The notes under the pieces: model-generated
Told to the model about the DNA's origin: nothing
Databases searched by the model: none
The model's input: only the letters and a program-made list of their open reading frames with translations
In this document: piece after piece, positions 32,621-43,092 of the stretch
Layout: the number at the start of each line of letters is the position of its first letter
Numbering within the stretch: position 1 is the stretch's first letter
DNA from: Oscillospiraceae bacterium
GTDB taxonomy: Bacteria > Bacillota > Clostridia > Oscillospirales > Ruminococcaceae
Direction: 5' to 3'
DNA: 64,000 nucleotides
Assembly: GCA_025757845.1 (NCBI GenBank)
Contig: CP107211.1
Span: forward strand, 2,604,001 to 2,668,000
Made by a program: the position numbers and the translations under genes

Positions 32621-35233
32621 ATGAATACCAATCAATATACTCAGAAAACTCTGGAAGCTCTGCAGGCAGCCCAGCAGCTGGCTGTGGAGTACCAGCACAA
32701 CGCTCTGGAGCCTGAACATCTGCTGCACGCCCTTGCTTCGCAGGAGCAGGGCCTGATCCCGCAGCTGCTCCAGAAGCTGAACGTGGATCCCGGCAGCTTT
32801 GCCGCTGCCGTTGCCGAAAAGCTGTCGGCCCTGCCCCGGGTGTCCGGCTCCGGCCGCGACCCGGACAAGGTCTATATCTCGCAGGCCACCGACAAGGTCC
32901 TGAGCGCCGCCGCCCGTGAAGCCAAGGCCATGAAGGACGAGTACGTCAGCGTGGAGCATGCGTTCCTCGGCCTGCTGGATGAGCCTACCCAGAACACCAC
33001 CGAGCTGTTCCGTGCCTTTGGCATCGCCAAGGACAAGTTTCTGCAGCAGCTTACCGCCGTGCGCGGCAACCAGCGCGTGACCACGGACAACCCCGAGGAC
33101 ACCTACAACGCCCTGCAGAAATACGGTCAGGATCTGGTGGATCTGGCCCGCAAGCAGAAGCTGGACCCGGTCATCGGCCGTGATCAGGAGATCCGCAACG
33201 TGATCCGCATCCTGTCCCGTAAGACCAAGAACAACCCCTGCCTGATCGGTGAGCCCGGCGTCGGCAAGACTGCCATTGCCGAGGGCCTTGCCCAGCGGAT
33301 CGTGCGCGGTGACGTGCCCGAAAACCTGAAGGACCGCATCGTGTTCAGCCTGGACATGGGCGCTCTGGTGGCCGGTGCCAAGTACCGCGGCGAGTTCGAG
33401 GAACGCCTGAAGAGCGTGCTGAACGAGGTCAAGAAGAGCGAGGGCAAGATCATCCTCTTCATTGATGAGCTGCACACCATCGTGGGCGCCGGCAAGACCG
33501 ACGGTGCCATGGATGCCGGCAACCTGCTCAAGCCCATGCTGGCCCGCGGCGAGCTGCACTGCATTGGTGCAACCACCCTGGACGAGTACCGCCAGTATAT
33601 CGAGAAAGACCCCGCTCTGGAACGCCGGTTCCAGCCGGTGCAGGTGGATGAGCCCACCGTGGAGGACACCATTTCTATCCTGCGCGGCCTGAAGGAACGC
33701 TACGAGGTGTTCCACGGCGTGAAGATCAACGACAGCGCCCTGATTGCCGCTGCTACCCTGTCGGACCGCTACATCACCGACCGTTTCCTGCCGGATAAGG
33801 CCATCGACCTGGTGGATGAGGCCTGCGCCATGATCAAGACTGAAATGGACAGCATGCCCAGCGAGATGGATGATCTGGCCCACCGCATCACCCAGCTGCA
33901 GATCGAGCAGGTCAGCCTGAAAAAGGAGACCGACGCTTTGAGCCAGAGCCGCCTGAAGGATCTGGAAAAAGAGTTGGCCGAACTGCAGGACAAGTTTCGC
34001 AGCATGAAGGCAAAGTGGGAGAACGAGAAAAACGCCATCGGCAAGGTGCAGACCCTGCGGGAGCAGATCGAGCAGACCAACGCCGATATCGAAAAGGCCC
34101 AGCGGGAGTACGACCTGAACAAGGCCGCCGAGCTGAAATACGGCAAACTGCCCCAGCTGCAGAAACAGCTGGAAGAGGAAGAAAAGATCGCCGCTGCCAA
34201 GAAAGAGGACAGCCTGCTGCGTGACCGCGTGACCGACGAGGAGATCGCCCGCATCGTGGCCCGCTGGACCGGCATCCCTGTGGAGAAGCTGGTGGAGGGC
34301 GAACGGGAGAAGCTGCTGCATCTGGATGACGTGCTGCACAAGAGAGTCATCGGCCAGGATGAGGCCGTGACCAAGGTCAGCGAAGCCATCCTGCGCAGCC
34401 GCGCCGGCATTGCCAACCCCAACCGCCCCATCGGCAGCTTCCTGTTCCTGGGCCCCACCGGCGTGGGCAAGACCGAACTGGCCAAGGCGCTGGCACAGGC
34501 TCTGTTTGACGATGAGCGCAACATGGTGCGCATCGACATGACCGAATATATGGAGAAGTTCAGCGTCAGCCGTCTGATCGGTGCGCCTCCGGGATATGTC
34601 GGTTATGAAGAGGGCGGCCAGCTGACCGAGGCTGTGCGCCGCAAGCCCTACAGCGTGGTGCTGTTCGATGAGGTGGAAAAGGCCCACCCCGACGTGTTCA
34701 ACATCCTGCTGCAGGTGCTGGACGACGGCCGCATCACCGACAGTCAGGGCCGCACCGTGGACTTCAAGAACACGGTGATCATCCTGACTTCCAACCTGGG
34801 CAGTGACATCATCCTGAACGATCTGGAGCAGCGCCGCGCACAGGGCTCCAATGAGCTGAGCGACGAGGCCCGCAAGCAGATCGACCTGCTACTGAAGAGC
34901 AAGTTCCGCCCCGAGTTCCTGAACCGTCTGGACGAGATCGTGTATTACAAGAGCCTGACCAAGGACGAGATGCGCAAGATCGTGGATCTGCAGCTGAACG
35001 ACCTGCGCAAGCGCATGGACGAGGGCAAGCACCTCAAGCTGGAGGTCACCACCGCCGCCAAGGACTTTATCATTGATTCGGCCTACGACAGCGTCTACGG
35101 TGCACGTCCCATCAAGCGGTTCATCCAGAGCCGTGTGGAGACCCTGATCGCCAAGGCCATCATTCAGGGCAGCTATGCCGAGGGCAACACCCTGACGGTG
35201 GACTGCGAAAACGGCACCCTGGTGCTCCGTTAA
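32621..35233 (+). CDS. clpB: ATP-dependent disaggregase ClpB
   Basis: This 870-aa Hsp100 chaperone rescues aggregated proteins with DnaK. It has the Clp N-domain (1-150), NBD1 with Walker A GEPGVGKT (210-217), the coiled-coil middle domain (about 400-530) that marks ClpB, and NBD2 with GPTGVGKT (611-618). The C-terminal [11 protein letters not shown] region is also present. GGAGGC precedes ATG 32621. The CIRCE site shows HrcA-type heat-shock control. Confidence 0.97.
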   Translation: MNTNQYTQKTLEALQAAQQLAVEYQHNALEPEHLLHALASQEQGLIPQLLQKLNVDPGSFAAAVAEKLSALPRVSGSGRDPDKVYISQATDKVLSAAAREAKAMKDEYVSVEHAFLGLLDEPTQNTTELFRAFGIAKDKFLQQLTAVRGNQRVTTDNPEDTYNALQKYGQDLVDLARKQKLDPVIGRDQEIRNVIRILSRKTKNNPCLIGEPGVGKTAIAEGLAQRIVRGDVPENLKDRIVFSLDMGALVAGAKYRGEFEERLKSVLNEVKKSEGKIILFIDELHTIVGAGKTDGAMDAGNLLKPMLARGELHCIGATTLDEYRQYIEKDPALERRFQPVQVDEPTVEDTISILRGLKERYEVFHGVKINDSALIAAATLSDRYITDRFLPDKAIDLVDEACAMIKTEMDSMPSEMDDLAHRITQLQIEQVSLKKETDALSQSRLKDLEKELAELQDKFRSMKAKWENEKNAIGKVQTLREQIEQTNADIEKAQREYDLNKAAELKYGKLPQLQKQLEEEEKIAAAKKEDSLLRDRVTDEEIARIVARWTGIPVEKLVEGEREKLLHLDDVLHKRVIGQDEAVTKVSEAILRSRAGIANPNRPIGSFLFLGPTGVGKTELAKALAQALFDDERNMVRIDMTEYMEKFSVSRLIGAPPGYVGYEEGGQLTEAVRRKPYSVVLFDEVEKAHPDVFNILLQVLDDGRITDSQGRTVDFKNTVIILTSNLGSDIILNDLEQRRAQGSNELSDEARKQIDLLLKSKFRPEFLNRLDEIVYYKSLTKDEMRKIVDLQLNDLRKRMDEGKHLKLEVTTAAKDFIIDSAYDSVYGARPIKRFIQSRVETLIAKAIIQGSYAEGNTLTVDCENGTLVLR

Positions 35234-35275
35234 AGGGATTTTACCAGGTTTTAACCTGGTGTGCAGGCCGGATGC

Positions 35276-35364
35276 TTGCACCACCGTAAGGAATATGGTA
35301 TTATAAGAAATAACATTGATGTGCTTTTCATCGCAGAATGGCAACGATGGAAAGCACATTTTTG
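35276..35364 (+). ncRNA. Candidate small RNA: promoter immediately followed by terminator
   Basis: TTGCAC (35276-35281) and TATTAT (35299-35304), spaced 17 nt, would start a transcript near 35311. A 15-bp hairpin (35319-35333 with 35345-35359) followed by TTTTTG ends it after about 55 nt. The hairpin could instead be the delayed clpB terminator with a chance promoter. A short ACCAGG/CCTGGT hairpin at 35243-35260 lies nearer the clpB stop. Confidence 0.45.
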
Positions 35365-35384
35365 TATTCTTTCGTCAGGGCCTT

Positions 35385-35514
35385 GGCTCCCCCTTTGGGG
35401 GAGCTGCTGAGCGTAAGCGAAGCTGAGAGGGCGAGGGTGTTAAAGCAAGGCGCACCCGCTTGCCCTCTCCGTCATTGCTGGCGCAAGGCCCCCTTCTGTC
35501 ACCTGTGGTGACAG
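35385..35514. repeat. Interspersed hairpin repeat pair, second copy
   Basis: Unit 35385-35431 (CCCCC-TTT-GGGGG hairpin, ending GAGAGGG) and unit 35463-35514 (starting CCCTCTCCGTCA, ending in the perfect CTGTCACC/GGTGACAG hairpin) are related to those at 11258-11413 but face each other the other way round. Nothing else is evident between clpB and the CorC-like gene. Confidence 0.65.
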
Positions 35515-35558
35515 CCAAATCTAAAAATAACAGAAAGTTGAGTGTGATTTTCCTCTTT

Positions 35559-36863
35559 ATGGACGATGGCAGTATGACGCTCATTGTAGCGCTGGTGATC
35601 CTGGTGGCCTTTTCCGCCTTTTTCTCCGCCTCCGAGACCGCTTTTTCTTCCCTGAATCAGATCCGCCTGAAAAGCCGCGCCGAGGACGGTGACGGCTCTG
35701 CCGCCCGGGTGCTGGCCTTGTCGGAAAAATACGACAAGCTGCTTTCCACCATCCTCATCGGCAACAACATCGTGAACATCGGCGCCGCCTCTATCGGCAC
35801 CATCCTTTTTACCCATTGGCTGGGCCAGGAGCGTGGTGCCACCATGTCCACCCTGGTGCTGACAGTGGTGGTGCTGATCTTTGGCGAGGTGACCCCCAAG
35901 AGCCTGGCCAAGGAGATGCCGGAGACCGTGGCCACGGCCGTGTCCCCGGTGCTGAGCCTGCTGATAGTGCTGTTCACCCCTTTGAACTGGCTGTTCACCC
36001 AGTGGAAAAAGCTGCTGGGCCATTTTGTCCACAGCAGTGAGGAGGACACCATCACCGAGGGCGAGCTGATGACCATGGTGAGTGAAGCCGAAAACGACGG
36101 TGAACTCACCGACCGGGAAAGCGAACTGATCCGCAGCGCCATCGAATTCGATGACGTGGAGGTGGAGGAGATCCTGACCCCCCGCGTGGACGTGGTGGCT
36201 GTGGAGGACAACACCTCGCTGGATGAGGTGGCACAGACCTTTGCCGAATCGGGCTATTCCCGCCTGCCGGTGTACCACGACACCATTGACAACATCATCG
36301 GCGTGGTGCACGAAAAGGACTTTTATCTGGCACGCCTGAAAAAGGAGACCTCGCTGGAAGAGCTGGTCAAGCCCACCCTGTACACCACCGGTTCTACCCA
36401 GATCTCCCAGCTGCTGCGCACTCTGCGGGAGCAGCACCATCATCTGGCCGTGGTGGTGGACGAGTACGGCGGTACCGAGGGCATCATCACGCTGGAGGAT
36501 ATTCTGGAAGAGCTGGTGGGCGAGATCTGGGACGAACACGACGAGGAGACCGAGGACTTTCACAAGCAGTCTGACGGCAGCTGGATCGTGCTGGGCAGCG
36601 CCAGCGTGGACGACCTGTACGAGATGCTGGGCCTGCCGGAGGACGAGGACATCGACTCCAACACGGTCAACGGCCTGGTGCAGGAAAAGACCTGCCACCT
36701 GCCCAAGGTGGGCGACCGCTTTACACTGGGCGGCTACGACGGCGTGGTCACCCGCACGGCCAAGCGCCGCGTGACCGAAGTGCGCCTGACCCCGGCCGAA
36801 AAACCGGAACCGGAAAAGGACGACGACGAAAAGAGCCACTACGGCCGCATGACTTCTAAATAA
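35559..36863 (+). CDS. CNNM/CorC-HlyC family transporter
   Basis: This 434-aa protein has an N-terminal DUF21/CNNM membrane domain (about 1-180: SASETAFSSLNQIRLKSRAEDG, ILIGNNIVNIGAASIGT), a CBS pair (about 205-325; LTPRVDVVAV, DEYGGTEGIITLEDILEELVGEI) and the C-terminal CorC/HlyC domain. The family mediates Mg2+ or Co2+ efflux. ATG 35559 and ATG 35574 are both possible; neither has a strong ribosome site. Confidence 0.92.
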   Translation: MDDGSMTLIVALVILVAFSAFFSASETAFSSLNQIRLKSRAEDGDGSAARVLALSEKYDKLLSTILIGNNIVNIGAASIGTILFTHWLGQERGATMSTLVLTVVVLIFGEVTPKSLAKEMPETVATAVSPVLSLLIVLFTPLNWLFTQWKKLLGHFVHSSEEDTITEGELMTMVSEAENDGELTDRESELIRSAIEFDDVEVEEILTPRVDVVAVEDNTSLDEVAQTFAESGYSRLPVYHDTIDNIIGVVHEKDFYLARLKKETSLEELVKPTLYTTGSTQISQLLRTLREQHHHLAVVVDEYGGTEGIITLEDILEELVGEIWDEHDEETEDFHKQSDGSWIVLGSASVDDLYEMLGLPEDEDIDSNTVNGLVQEKTCHLPKVGDRFTLGGYDGVVTRTAKRRVTEVRLTPAEKPEPEKDDDEKSHYGRMTSK

Positions 36864-36865
36864 CC

Positions 36866-36903
36866 ACAAGAGCCGCTGCACACAGGGTGCAGCGGCTCTT
36901 GTT
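36866..36903. terminator. Bidirectional terminator between CorC-like gene and asnA
   Basis: A near-perfect 16-bp stem (36866-36881 with 36887-36902) with GTTATTT exits on both strands separates converging genes. Confidence 0.85.
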
Positions 36904-36946
36904 ATTTGCTGGGCCTGCAAGGCCCTTTGCTTTTATCTACAGGCGG

Positions 36947-37960
36947 TCACAGCAGGGGGATACCGGCCTTGGCACAGGTTTCGCGGGTGGCTTCATCCCA
37001 CACGCTGGCCTGCACTTCACCGATGTGCACACTGCCCAGCAGCAGCATGCACAGGCGGCTCTGGCCGATGCCGCCGCCGATGGAGTAGGGCAGCTCGCCG
37101 TTCAGCACGGCCTTGTGGAAGGGCAGGGCGCGGCGGTCGTCACAGCCGGCCATGGTCAGCTGCTTGTCCATGCTTTCCGGGCTCACGCGGATGCCCATGC
37201 TGCTCAGCTCATAGCTGCACTGCAGCGGATCGTTCCAGAACAGCAGGTCGCCGTTCAGATCCCAGTCGTCGTAGTCCGGAGCGCGGCCGTCGTGGGGCTT
37301 GCCGCTCTTCAGCGGGGCACCAATCTTCATCAGGAAGGTGGTGCCGTTCTCCTTCACGAAGGCATTCTCGCGCTCCTTCGGGGTCAGGTCCGGGTACTTG
37401 TCCTCCAGCTCCTGGGTGGTGATGAAGATCACGTTGGGGGTGTGCAGGGGCAGGTCCTGCAGCTGCGGGAACATGGCGTGCAGGTTCATCTCAGTGGCGC
37501 AGACGGCCGACACGATGGAGCGCACCACGCTCTTCAGGTAGGCCTCATTGCGGTCCTCCTCCCGGATGACCTTTTCCCAGTCCCACTGGTCCACATACAC
37601 GGAGTGGAGGTTGTCCAGTTCCTCATCACGGCGGATGGCGTTCATGTCGCAGTACAGACCCTTGCCCACACGGAAGCCGTAGTCCTTCAGGGCCTTGCGC
37701 TTCCACTTGGCCAGCGACTGCACCACCTGTGCTTCGGTGCCGCTGTCCTTGATGTCAAAGGTGACCTTGCGCTCCACGCCGTTCAGGTCGTCGTTCAGGC
37801 CGGTGGAGGCCTCCAGGAACAGCGGCGCAGACACGCGGTACAGGTTCAGCGTGGCACACAGGGTGTCGGCAAACAGCCGCTTCACCGTGCCGATGGCGCG
37901 CTGGGTGTCGTACAGGTTCAGCGCGGGCGTGTAGTTTTCCGGGATGATGATCTTGCTCAT
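36947..37960 (-). CDS. asnA: Aspartate-ammonia ligase
   Basis: This 337-aa enzyme makes asparagine from aspartate and ammonia with ATP. It resembles class II aminoacyl-tRNA synthetases; visible conserved parts are [25 protein letters not shown] and [25 protein letters not shown] precedes ATG 37960; the open frame upstream has no ribosome site. It has its own promoter. Confidence 0.96.
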   Translation of the reverse strand: MSKIIIPENYTPALNLYDTQRAIGTVKRLFADTLCATLNLYRVSAPLFLEASTGLNDDLNGVERKVTFDIKDSGTEAQVVQSLAKWKRKALKDYGFRVGKGLYCDMNAIRRDEELDNLHSVYVDQWDWEKVIREEDRNEAYLKSVVRSIVSAVCATEMNLHAMFPQLQDLPLHTPNVIFITTQELEDKYPDLTPKERENAFVKENGTTFLMKIGAPLKSGKPHDGRAPDYDDWDLNGDLLFWNDPLQCSYELSSMGIRVSPESMDKQLTMAGCDDRRALPFHKAVLNGELPYSIGGGIGQSRLCMLLLGSVHIGEVQASVWDEATRETCAKAGIPLL

Positions 37961-38041
37961 AGATAGTACCCCTCTTTGTGTTGTCAGCTCACCTGCTTTC
38001 CCAACAGGCGGCGGTTCCAGAAACCAAAAAACACTGGTTAA

Positions 38042-38070
38042 ATTATCGCACATTCTTTTACGAAAGTAAA
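38042..38070 (-). promoter_or_regulatory. asnA promoter
   Basis: On the minus strand TTTACT (38065-38070) and GATAAT (38042-38047) are spaced 17 nt, with a leader of about 75 nt. Confidence 0.65.
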
Positions 38071-38081
38071 GTGCATGCCCG

Positions 38082-38123
38082 AAAAAACAGGAGCCGCTGC
38101 ACCTTGTTTTGTGCAGCGGCTCC
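38082..38123 (-). terminator. Terminator of the liv operon
   Basis: A perfect 13-bp stem (38090-38102 with 38111-38123) is followed on the minus strand by TGTTTTTT. Its stem sequence GAGCCGCTGCA also occurs in the terminator at 36866. Confidence 0.9.
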
Positions 38124-38150
38124 CGCATCGCGTCGTGTCTTGAAAAAGGC

Positions 38151-38864
38151 TCAGCCGCCCAGGTACGCGCTGCGCACCCGCTCGTTGGTCAGCAGCTCGG
38201 CACCGGTGCCCTCCATGACCACGCGGCCGGTCTCCAGAACATAGGCGCGGTCGGCCACGGAAAGGGCCATCTGTGCGTTCTGCTCCACCAGCAGGATGGT
38301 CATGCCCTCCTTGTGGATGTTGCGGATGATGTCAAAGATCTCCTGCACCAGCAGGGGCGACAGGCCCATGGAGGGCTCGTCCAGCATCAGCATGGAAGCG
38401 TTGCTCATGAGCGCACGGCCCATGGCCAGCATCTGCTGTTCGCCGCCGGACATGGTGCCGGCCAGCTGCTTGCGGCGCTCCTTCAGGCGGGGGAACAGGG
38501 CAAACACCTTTTCCTTGTTGGCAGCAATGGTGGAGGCGGGCTGGGTGTAAGCGCCCATATCCAGGTTCTCCTCCACGGTCATGTGCAGGAACACATGGCG
38601 GCCTTCCGGCACCTGTGCCAGACCGGCTTCCACGATCTTGTGGGCGCGCACGCCCTTGATGCTTTTGCCCTTGTAAAGCACATCGCCGCTGCGGGGCTTC
38701 AAAAGGCCGGAAACGGTTTTCAGGGTGGTGGACTTACCGGCACCGTTGGCACCGATCAGGGTCACGATCTCGCCCTCGTTCACCTCAAAGGAAACGCCCT
38801 TTACGGCGTGGATATTGCCGTAATACACGTTGATGTTATCGACCTTCAGGATGGTATCTGCCAT
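38151..38864 (-). CDS. livF: Branched-chain amino acid ABC transporter ATPase LivF
   Basis: This 237-aa ATPase has Walker [10 protein letters not shown], signature MSGGEQQML and Walker [11 protein letters not shown], and the LivF-like sequence [15 protein letters not shown]. It pairs with LivG to drive uptake of branched-chain or related amino acids. AAGGAGGG precedes ATG 38864, just after the livG stop. Confidence 0.96.
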   Translation of the reverse strand: MADTILKVDNINVYYGNIHAVKGVSFEVNEGEIVTLIGANGAGKSTTLKTVSGLLKPRSGDVLYKGKSIKGVRAHKIVEAGLAQVPEGRHVFLHMTVEENLDMGAYTQPASTIAANKEKVFALFPRLKERRKQLAGTMSGGEQQMLAMGRALMSNASMLMLDEPSMGLSPLLVQEIFDIIRNIHKEGMTILLVEQNAQMALSVADRAYVLETGRVVMEGTGAELLTNERVRSAYLGG

Positions 38865-38867
38865 GGT

Positions 38868-39707
38868 TCAGCCCTCCTTCTTGCCCAGGTAGGCTTCGAT
38901 GACCTGGGGGTTGTTGCGGATCTCGTCCGGGGTGCCCTTGGCAATGATGCGGCCGAAGTTCAGCACCGCGATGCCCTCGCAGATGCCCATGACCAGGCTC
39001 ATGTCGTGCTCGATCAGCAGCACGGCAATGTTGAACTCGTCCCGGATGCGGCGGATGGTCTCGGTGAGCTCGGCGGTCTCCGAGGGGTTCATACCGGCGG
39101 CAGGCTCGTCCAGCAGCAGCAGCTTCGGGCTGGTAGCCAGTGCACGCATGATCTCCAGCCGACGCTGTGCACCGTAGGGCAGGCTGCCGGCAGGCACGTT
39201 GGCCAGGTCGGCCATGTGGAAGATGTCCAGCAGCTCAAAGGCACGCTCGGTGCACTTTTTCTCTTCCTTCCAGTAGTTGGGCAGCCGCACCAGGGAGGAG
39301 GCCAAATTGTACTTCATGGACTCGTGCAGGCCCACCTTGATGTTGTCGATGACGCTCAATTCCTTGAACAGACGGATGTTCTGGAAGGTACGGGCCACAC
39401 CCATGCGGTTGACCTGATAGGTCTTTTTGCCCGCCGTAGGCATGCCGTCGATCAGGATGGAACCGCGGGTGGGCTGGTAAACGTTGGTGAGCAGGTTGAA
39501 CACGGTGGTCTTACCGGCACCGTTGGGGCCGATCAGACCGGTGATCTCGTTGCGGCCGATCATCAGGTTGAAGCCGTCCACGGCGGTCAGGCCGCCGAAG
39601 TCGATGCCCAGTTCCCGCACGTCCAGAATGGGCTTTTTGTCCTTATCGCGGTCGGTCAGGAAGCCGCCGGAGGGCACACTGTTTAACTTGGTCTGGAACT
39701 CACTCAT
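38868..39707 (-). CDS. livG: Branched-chain amino acid ABC transporter ATPase LivG
   Basis: This 279-aa ATPase has Walker A GPNGAGKTT, the GVARTFQNIRLF Q-loop region, the weak signature LPYGAQRRLEI and Walker B LLLDEPAAGM. GGAGGG 8 nt before ATG 39707 favours this start over GTG 39716. It overlaps livM by 8 nt. The first 25 residues are longer than in E. coli LivG. Confidence 0.96.
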   Translation of the reverse strand: MSEFQTKLNSVPSGGFLTDRDKDKKPILDVRELGIDFGGLTAVDGFNLMIGRNEITGLIGPNGAGKTTVFNLLTNVYQPTRGSILIDGMPTAGKKTYQVNRMGVARTFQNIRLFKELSVIDNIKVGLHESMKYNLASSLVRLPNYWKEEKKCTERAFELLDIFHMADLANVPAGSLPYGAQRRLEIMRALATSPKLLLLDEPAAGMNPSETAELTETIRRIRDEFNIAVLLIEHDMSLVMGICEGIAVLNFGRIIAKGTPDEIRNNPQVIEAYLGKKEG

Positions 39708-40728
39708 GGTCAGCACCCTCCTTTTCCTTGTTCTTCTTGAACAGTTCGCCGTTCATGATCTTTTCCACAACGCGGCTCAGGGAGAAGTCGTAGCTGCCCA
39801 GCAGTCCGCCCGGACGGAAGATCATCATCAGGATCAGCACCAGTGAGTAGATGACCATGCGGTAGCTGTCGAAGCTGCGGGTAGCCTCCGGCAGGATGGT
39901 CAGCACAGTCGCGGACAGGATGGAGCCCAGCATGGAGCCCATGCCGCCCAGGACCACCATGACCAGGATCTCAATGGACTTCATGAAGCCGAAGGTGGAG
40001 GGGTTCAGCACGCCGATGTAGCAGGCATACAGGCCGCCGGCCATGCCGGCAAAGGCTGCCGAGAAGGCAAAGGCCATGACCTTGTAGTAGGTGGTCTGGA
40101 TGCCGCAGCTCTCGGCGGCGATCTCATTGTCGCGGATCGCCAGCACGGCGCGGCCGTGGCGGCTCTTCATCATGGCGTGGATGAGGAAGCAGGTGATGAC
40201 CACGCACAGGAACACGTTGGTAAAGTTGGAGTATTTGGGAATGTTCTTCAGGCCCTTGGAGCCGTAGAACAGCTTAAAGCCCAGCACATCGTCGATATTG
40301 TTCAGGGTAATGCGGATGATCTCGCCAAAGCCCAGGGTCAGAATGGCCAGATAGTCACCGGTCAGCCGCAGGGCCGGGATACCGATGAGCACCCCGAACA
40401 GCCCGGCCACCACCCAGGCCAGCACCAGACCGATGGCAAAGGCCACGCCCTTGGGAAGACCGGAGGATTTGGTGAACAGAGCACAGGCGTAGGCACCCAC
40501 CGCCATAAAACCGGCGTGGCCCAGCGGCAGCTGCCCCAGATAGCCGGTGGCAACGTTCAGCGAAACAGCCAGAATGATGTTGATGCCCACGGTCAGCAGC
40601 ACCTTGTTCTGGTAGGTGGAAAGCATACTGCCGGTCACATAGGAAAGCCCCACGAACAGCAGCCCCACCAGCACCAGATTCATCAGGTAGCGCACGGGCA
40701 TTTTGATGGTCTTGCGGTTGGTTTTCAT
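39700..40728 (-). CDS. livM: Branched-chain amino acid ABC transporter permease LivM
   Basis: This 342-aa polytopic permease carries the LivM-type GYLGQLPLGHAGFMAVGAY and the EAA-like loop near AIRDNEIAAESCGI. I prefer ATG 40728, 8 nt from AAGGAGGG, over ATG 40734, which is too close. It follows livH and precedes livG in the same operon. Confidence 0.95.
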   Translation of the reverse strand: MKTNRKTIKMPVRYLMNLVLVGLLFVGLSYVTGSMLSTYQNKVLLTVGINIILAVSLNVATGYLGQLPLGHAGFMAVGAYACALFTKSSGLPKGVAFAIGLVLAWVVAGLFGVLIGIPALRLTGDYLAILTLGFGEIIRITLNNIDDVLGFKLFYGSKGLKNIPKYSNFTNVFLCVVITCFLIHAMMKSRHGRAVLAIRDNEIAAESCGIQTTYYKVMAFAFSAAFAGMAGGLYACYIGVLNPSTFGFMKSIEILVMVVLGGMGSMLGSILSATVLTILPEATRSFDSYRMVIYSLVLILMMIFRPGGLLGSYDFSLSRVVEKIMNGELFKKNKEKEGADHE

Positions 40729-40741
40729 CTTCATGCCCTCC

Positions 40742-41620
40742 TTACACCTTTTCCTGCACCTTGCGGCCGAGGAAGCCTGTGGGCTTGACCAGCAGCACGA
40801 TGATCAGGATCGCAAACGTCACCGCGTCCTTCCAGGCCGAAAGGCCGATGGCCGAGACAAAGCACTCGCACAGACCGATGGCAATGCCGCCGATCATGGC
40901 GCCCGGGATAGAGCCGATGCCACCCAAAACAGCGGCGACAAAGGCTTTCAGACCCAGCATGGAGCCCATGGTGGGGGTAGCCTGGGGGTAAGAGCAGCAG
41001 TACAGCACGCTGCCGATGCCCGCCAGCGCCGAGCCCACGGCAAAGGTAAAGGAGATGGTGCTGTTGACGTTGATGCCCATCAGGCGGGCAGCGTCCATAT
41101 CCTCCGACACCGCCCGCATGGCCTTGCCCAGCTTGGTCTTTTGCACCAAAAAGGTAAGGCCCAGCATGGACAGCACCGTCACCGCCAGGGTGATGACCGA
41201 GGTAAGGCCCAGGGGCACCTTGCCCAGCCGGAAGGTCTGGTTGGTGTAGTAGGCCGGGATGACCTTGGCACCGGAGCCCAGGATCAGCTCTGCCGTGTAC
41301 TCCAGAAAGAAGGAGACGCCAATGGCGGTGATCAGCAGCGAGATCCGGGGGGCGTTCCGCAGAGGGGTGTAGGCGACCTTTTCGATCACGACACCCAGCA
41401 GCGTGCAGGTAAGGATGGTGGCGCACACAGCGGTGACCGGGCCCAGGCCCAGCTGGTTCATGACGAACCAGGACATATATGCGCCCACCATGATAACGTC
41501 GCCGTGGGCAAAGTTCAGCAGCAGAATGATGCCGTACACCATACTGTAGCCCAGAGCGATCAGTGCATAGATGCTGCCAAGGGACAAGCCGTTGATCAGC
41601 TGGCTGAAGAACACTGTCAT
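40742..41620 (-). CDS. livH: Branched-chain amino acid ABC transporter permease LivH
   Basis: This 292-aa permease begins MTVFFSQLINGLSLGSIYALIALG and contains NFAHGDVIMVGAY and AVSEDMDAARLMGI, typical of LivH. AAGGAAG precedes ATG 41620. It comes after the binding-protein gene livJ, from which it is separated by an attenuating terminator. Confidence 0.95.
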   Translation of the reverse strand: MTVFFSQLINGLSLGSIYALIALGYSMVYGIILLLNFAHGDVIMVGAYMSWFVMNQLGLGPVTAVCATILTCTLLGVVIEKVAYTPLRNAPRISLLITAIGVSFFLEYTAELILGSGAKVIPAYYTNQTFRLGKVPLGLTSVITLAVTVLSMLGLTFLVQKTKLGKAMRAVSEDMDAARLMGINVNSTISFTFAVGSALAGIGSVLYCCSYPQATPTMGSMLGLKAFVAAVLGGIGSIPGAMIGGIAIGLCECFVSAIGLSAWKDAVTFAILIIVLLVKPTGFLGRKVQEKV

Positions 41621-41663
41621 GGTTGGATACTTCCTTTCTTTGCGGCGTTTACACTTTTTGATA

Positions 41664-41712
41664 TAAAAAACGGAGAACGCCTGACCAGAAAAAAACTGTT
41701 CCGGCGTTCTCC
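41664..41712 (-). terminator. Attenuating terminator between livJ and livH
   Basis: On the minus strand a perfect 10-bp stem base (41672-41681 with 41703-41712) is followed by GTTTTTTAT. It probably lets part of the transcript continue, giving more binding protein than permease. Confidence 0.85.
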
Positions 41713-41774
41713 AAAAGATCATGGGTCTTGCACTGTGCGGGCGGCTCCATCACCGGTGGATGGAACGGCGCGGG

Positions 41775-42983
41775 TCAGAACATTTCCTTCAGCTCGGGCT
41801 TGCCGTCCACATAGGTCAGGATGGCGGTGCTCTTGACGGGGTTGTGGTGCTCGTCGAAGGTAAAGGTGCCGGTGATGCCCTCAATGGTGCCGCCGGCAAT
41901 GGCGTCGATGACAGCCTGCTTGTACTCGTCAGAGCCGGCCTCGAGGCCCTGCTCCTCGGCTGCCTTGATGCCGTACACCACGGTCATGGCGGCATCGTAG
42001 CCCAAGGGGGCAAAGCCGTTGGGGTAAGCCTCGCCGTACTCAGCCTTGTAGGCATCCTCAAATGCGGCGCTGGAGCCCTTGGCGTAGCAGGCGCAGAAGT
42101 AGGAATCCTTCAACTGGTCGGCGGTGGCATAGCCCTCCAGGCCATCCCAGCCGTCGCCGCCCAGGAAGGGAACGGTCAGGCCGACGCTCTCGGCCTGAGC
42201 CAGGATCTGGCCCACTTCCTGATAGTAGTTGGGGCAGAAGACCACTTCGGGGTTTTTGCCCAGGATGCTGGTCAGCTGGGTCTTGAAGTCCACATCGCCC
42301 TCAGAGTAGCTCTCCTGGTCCACGATGGTGCCGCCCTTTGCCTCAAACTCCTTGGCAAAGTTCTCAGCCAGACCCTCGTTGTAGTCCTTGCCCTTCAGGA
42401 AGATGACGGCGGCCTTTTTGTAGCCCAGCTTCTCATAGGCGTAGTCTGCCATCTTCACGCCCTGGAAGGGGTCGGTAAAGCAGGCACGGAACACGTTCCC
42501 GTTCACGGTGTCGGTCTCGGCATCGTAGGTGACAGCCTCGGCGGTAGCGGAAGCGGTGACCATGGGCATATTGTAGTCGGCGCTCTCGGCGGCAACAGCC
42601 AGCGTGGGGGCGGTGGTCACATCGCCCACCAGAGCGGTGATGCCCTGATCCACCATCTTGGTAAAGCAGGTGACAGCCTGGGTTTCATCGCCCTGCTCGT
42701 CCATGGCGATGACCTCCAGCTGCTTGCCGTTGACACCGCCGTCTGCATTGACCTGCTTGATATACAGGCTGGCACCGTTGACAACAGCCTGACCGTAAAC
42801 GGAAGCATCACCGGTCAGGGGGCCCATAACGCCCACCTTGATGGTGCTGCCTGAGGCAGCAGCGGAACCGGCAGCAGAGCCGGCAGTGCTTGCGGAGGAA
42901 CCGCCGCAGGCGGTCAGGGCACCTGCTGCAACAGCAACACCGGCAGCGGCCATGAACTGACGACGAGTGAACACCTTTTTCAT
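41775..42983 (-). CDS. livJ: Branched-chain amino acid ABC transporter binding lipoprotein LivJ
   Basis: This 402-aa type I periplasmic-binding-fold protein has a lipoprotein signal peptide ending LTAC (C26), then a Ser/Ala-rich linker and the mature domain starting IKVGVMGPLTGD. The signal also contains a twin-arginine stretch (TRRQFMAAAG), so Tat export is possible though not shown. It supplies ligand to LivHMGF. Its leader contains a promoter-proximal hairpin with a T-run. Confidence 0.95.
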   Translation of the reverse strand: MKKVFTRRQFMAAAGVAVAAGALTACGGSSASTAGSAAGSAAASGSTIKVGVMGPLTGDASVYGQAVVNGASLYIKQVNADGGVNGKQLEVIAMDEQGDETQAVTCFTKMVDQGITALVGDVTTAPTLAVAAESADYNMPMVTASATAEAVTYDAETDTVNGNVFRACFTDPFQGVKMADYAYEKLGYKKAAVIFLKGKDYNEGLAENFAKEFEAKGGTIVDQESYSEGDVDFKTQLTSILGKNPEVVFCPNYYQEVGQILAQAESVGLTVPFLGGDGWDGLEGYATADQLKDSYFCACYAKGSSAAFEDAYKAEYGEAYPNGFAPLGYDAAMTVVYGIKAAEEQGLEAGSDEYKQAVIDAIAGGTIEGITGTFTFDEHHNPVKSTAILTYVDGKPELKEMF

Positions 42984-43033
42984 AAAAATCTCCTCCTTCG
43001 GAGTATTTTATAGGATCGAATAGAATCAAGGAT

Positions 43034-43078
43034 AAAAACGGAAGCAAGGCCCTTCCCCTCTAAAAGCGGCCTTGCTTC
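43034..43078 (-). promoter_or_regulatory. Attenuator-like hairpin in the livJ leader
   Basis: On the minus strand GAAGCAAGGCC pairs exactly with its inverse (11 bp, 16-nt loop) and is followed by CGTTTTTATCC, about 10 nt into the transcript and 50 nt before livJ. A CTCC-GAA-GGAG hairpin then overlaps the ribosome site. This suggests control of livJ by termination and perhaps translation. Confidence 0.55.
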
Positions 43079-43092
43079 TGTTCTTGTCTGTT

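Noticed and set aside
32558..34687. A 709-codon open frame opposite clpB
   Set aside because: Composition is that of an antisense shadow; clpB is certain on the plus strand.
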